DNA of 64,000 nt, from assembly GCA_016125455.1 (NCBI GenBank), contig WGLS01000001.1, forward strand, positions 310,001 to 374,000, written 5' to 3'. The stretch is from Alphaproteobacteria bacterium (GTDB taxonomy: Bacteria; Pseudomonadota; Alphaproteobacteria; Caulobacterales; Parvularculaceae). The notes under the pieces are model-generated. The model did no database searches and had not been told where the DNA came from. It saw only the letters and a list, made by a program, of their open reading frames with translations. Position 1 is the stretch's first letter. Each line of letters starts with the position of its first letter. The translations under genes and the position numbers were made by a program. Shown in pieces: positions 63,115 to 64,000 of this stretch.

Positions 63115-64000
63115 ATGTCCCGCTACAACCCCAAGTCCGTCGAACCGAAATGGCGCGACCGCTGGCGCGACAGCGATGCGTTCCTGACGAGAAGCGATCG
63201 CTCCAAGCCAAAGTACTACGTGCTGGAGATGTTCCCATACCCGTCGGGACGCATCCACATCGGCCATGTTCGCAACTACGCCATGGGCGACGTGATCGCC
63301 CGCTACAAGCGCGCGCGCGGATTCAACGTCCTGCACCCCATGGGCTGGGACGCATTCGGGATGCCGGCGGAAAACGCCGCGATGCAGACCGGCCGGCATC
63401 CGGCGGATTGGACCTACAAGAACATCGACGACATGCGCGGCCAGCTGCAGCGCATGGGACTGTCGATAGACTGGTCGCGCGAATTCGCCACCTGCGACGC
63501 CAGCTACTACCGCCACCAGCAGAAGCTCTTCCTCGATTTCTGGCGCGACGGCCTCGTCGAGCGGCGCGAAAGTTCGGTCAACTGGGATCCGGTCGATCAG
63601 ACCGTGCTCGCCAACGAGCAGGTGATCGACGGCAAGGGTTGGCGGTCGGGCGCGCCGGTCGAGCGACGCAAGCTCTCACAGTGGTTCCTGAAGATCACGG
63701 ACCACGCCGAAGATCTCCTCGCGGCGTTGGAAGACGGCCGTCTCGACGGCTGGCCGGACAATGTCCGCCTGATGCAGCGCAACTGGATCGGAAAGTCCAA
63801 AGGCCTGAAGATGCGCTTTGACTTCGCGGGCGCGAAGGCCCCGAACGGCGCGTCGGACGTTGAAATCTACACAACCCGGCCGGACACGCTCTACGGCGCA
63901 AGCTTTATCGCGATGGCGCCGGATCATCCGATCGCCCAGAGCTTCGCCAAAGAGGACGCCTCGCTGAGAAAGTTCATCACCGAGTGCGAAAAAGTCGGCA
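63115..64000 (+). CDS. leuS: Leucyl-tRNA synthetase, 5' part (cut by window end)
   Basis: N-terminal 295 residues of about 850. [17 protein letters not shown], the HIGH motif [24 protein letters not shown], the zinc-region-like [17 protein letters not shown] and the start of the editing domain ([21 protein letters not shown]) are present. It charges tRNA-Leu and edits mischarged products. The ATG at 63115 has only a weak ribosome site. Frame is open at the window edge, so the KMSKS part lies outside. Confidence 0.95.
   Translation, partial: MSRYNPKSVEPKWRDRWRDSDAFLTRSDRSKPKYYVLEMFPYPSGRIHIGHVRNYAMGDVIARYKRARGFNVLHPMGWDAFGMPAENAAMQTGRHPADWTYKNIDDMRGQLQRMGLSIDWSREFATCDASYYRHQQKLFLDFWRDGLVERRESSVNWDPVDQTVLANEQVIDGKGWRSGAPVERRKLSQWFLKITDHAEDLLAALEDGRLDGWPDNVRLMQRNWIGKSKGLKMRFDFAGAKAPNGASDVEIYTTRPDTLYGASFIAMAPDHPIAQSFAKEDASLRKFITECEKVG

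Overview
The window looks like chromosomal DNA of a GC-rich alphaproteobacterium. Signs are the YciB, LolA/exonuclease III and DUF3576-leuS neighbourhoods, a CIO-type bd oxidase with a DUF2474 subunit, BigR-type persulfide sensors, and a perfect CtrA-type TTAA-N7-TTAA box. A Parvularculales/Caulobacterales-like host is possible, but I cannot place it to order. I see no phage, transposase, integrase or CRISPR.

Region 1 (1-9.7 kb) is mostly housekeeping: septation protein YciB, a NUDIX hydrolase, a MarR regulator with a histone-H1-like tail, a TrmH-type RNA methylase, exonuclease III, a TauE/SafE exporter, LolA, Trm112, a LON-domain protein, CnoX, a ProX-type deacylase and tRNA-Gly(GCC). A small DUF2256 gene and a likely structured small RNA (about 5391-5532, minus) are also present.

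Region 2 (9.8-19.2 kb) is a sulfide/persulfide island. An ArsR/BigR-type sensor and a two-gene YeeE/YedE sulfur transporter run on the plus strand. They converge on a tightly packed minus-strand operon: 1-Cys peroxiredoxin, second BigR-like sensor, persulfide dioxygenase, phosphatase/rhodanese-like-SQR fusion, SulP transporter, CydA, CydB and a DUF2474 peptide. The logic is that SQR oxidises sulfide and reduces quinone, the dioxygenase burns the persulfide to sulfite, SulP may move the sulfur oxyanion, and the sulfide-resistant bd oxidase reoxidises the quinol. A divergent PEP carboxylase follows (19.3-22.1 kb).

Region 3 (22.2-56.5 kb) is the most striking. One uninterrupted 24.3-kb gene encodes an 8105-residue RTX protein with about 79 tandem modules. 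Around it are a TolC-like outer-membrane protein, an HlyD adaptor, a LapB-like ABC exporter, a MotA/TolQ/ExbB-like and MotB-like proton-channel pair, a PilZ-like protein and a glycosyltransferase. The architecture resembles the Salmonella SPI-4 giant-adhesin system (SiiA/SiiB with SiiC/D/F and SiiE) with c-di-GMP control added. I infer a surface adhesin whose type I secretion or presentation is proton-motive-force powered.

Region 4 (56.5-64 kb) holds an SDR and an FeS-type cryptochrome/photolyase operon, an OmpR-type response regulator, YggS and a ThiE-like protein in head-to-head arrangement, a porin, a DUF3576 lipoprotein and the 5' part of leuS, which runs off the window.
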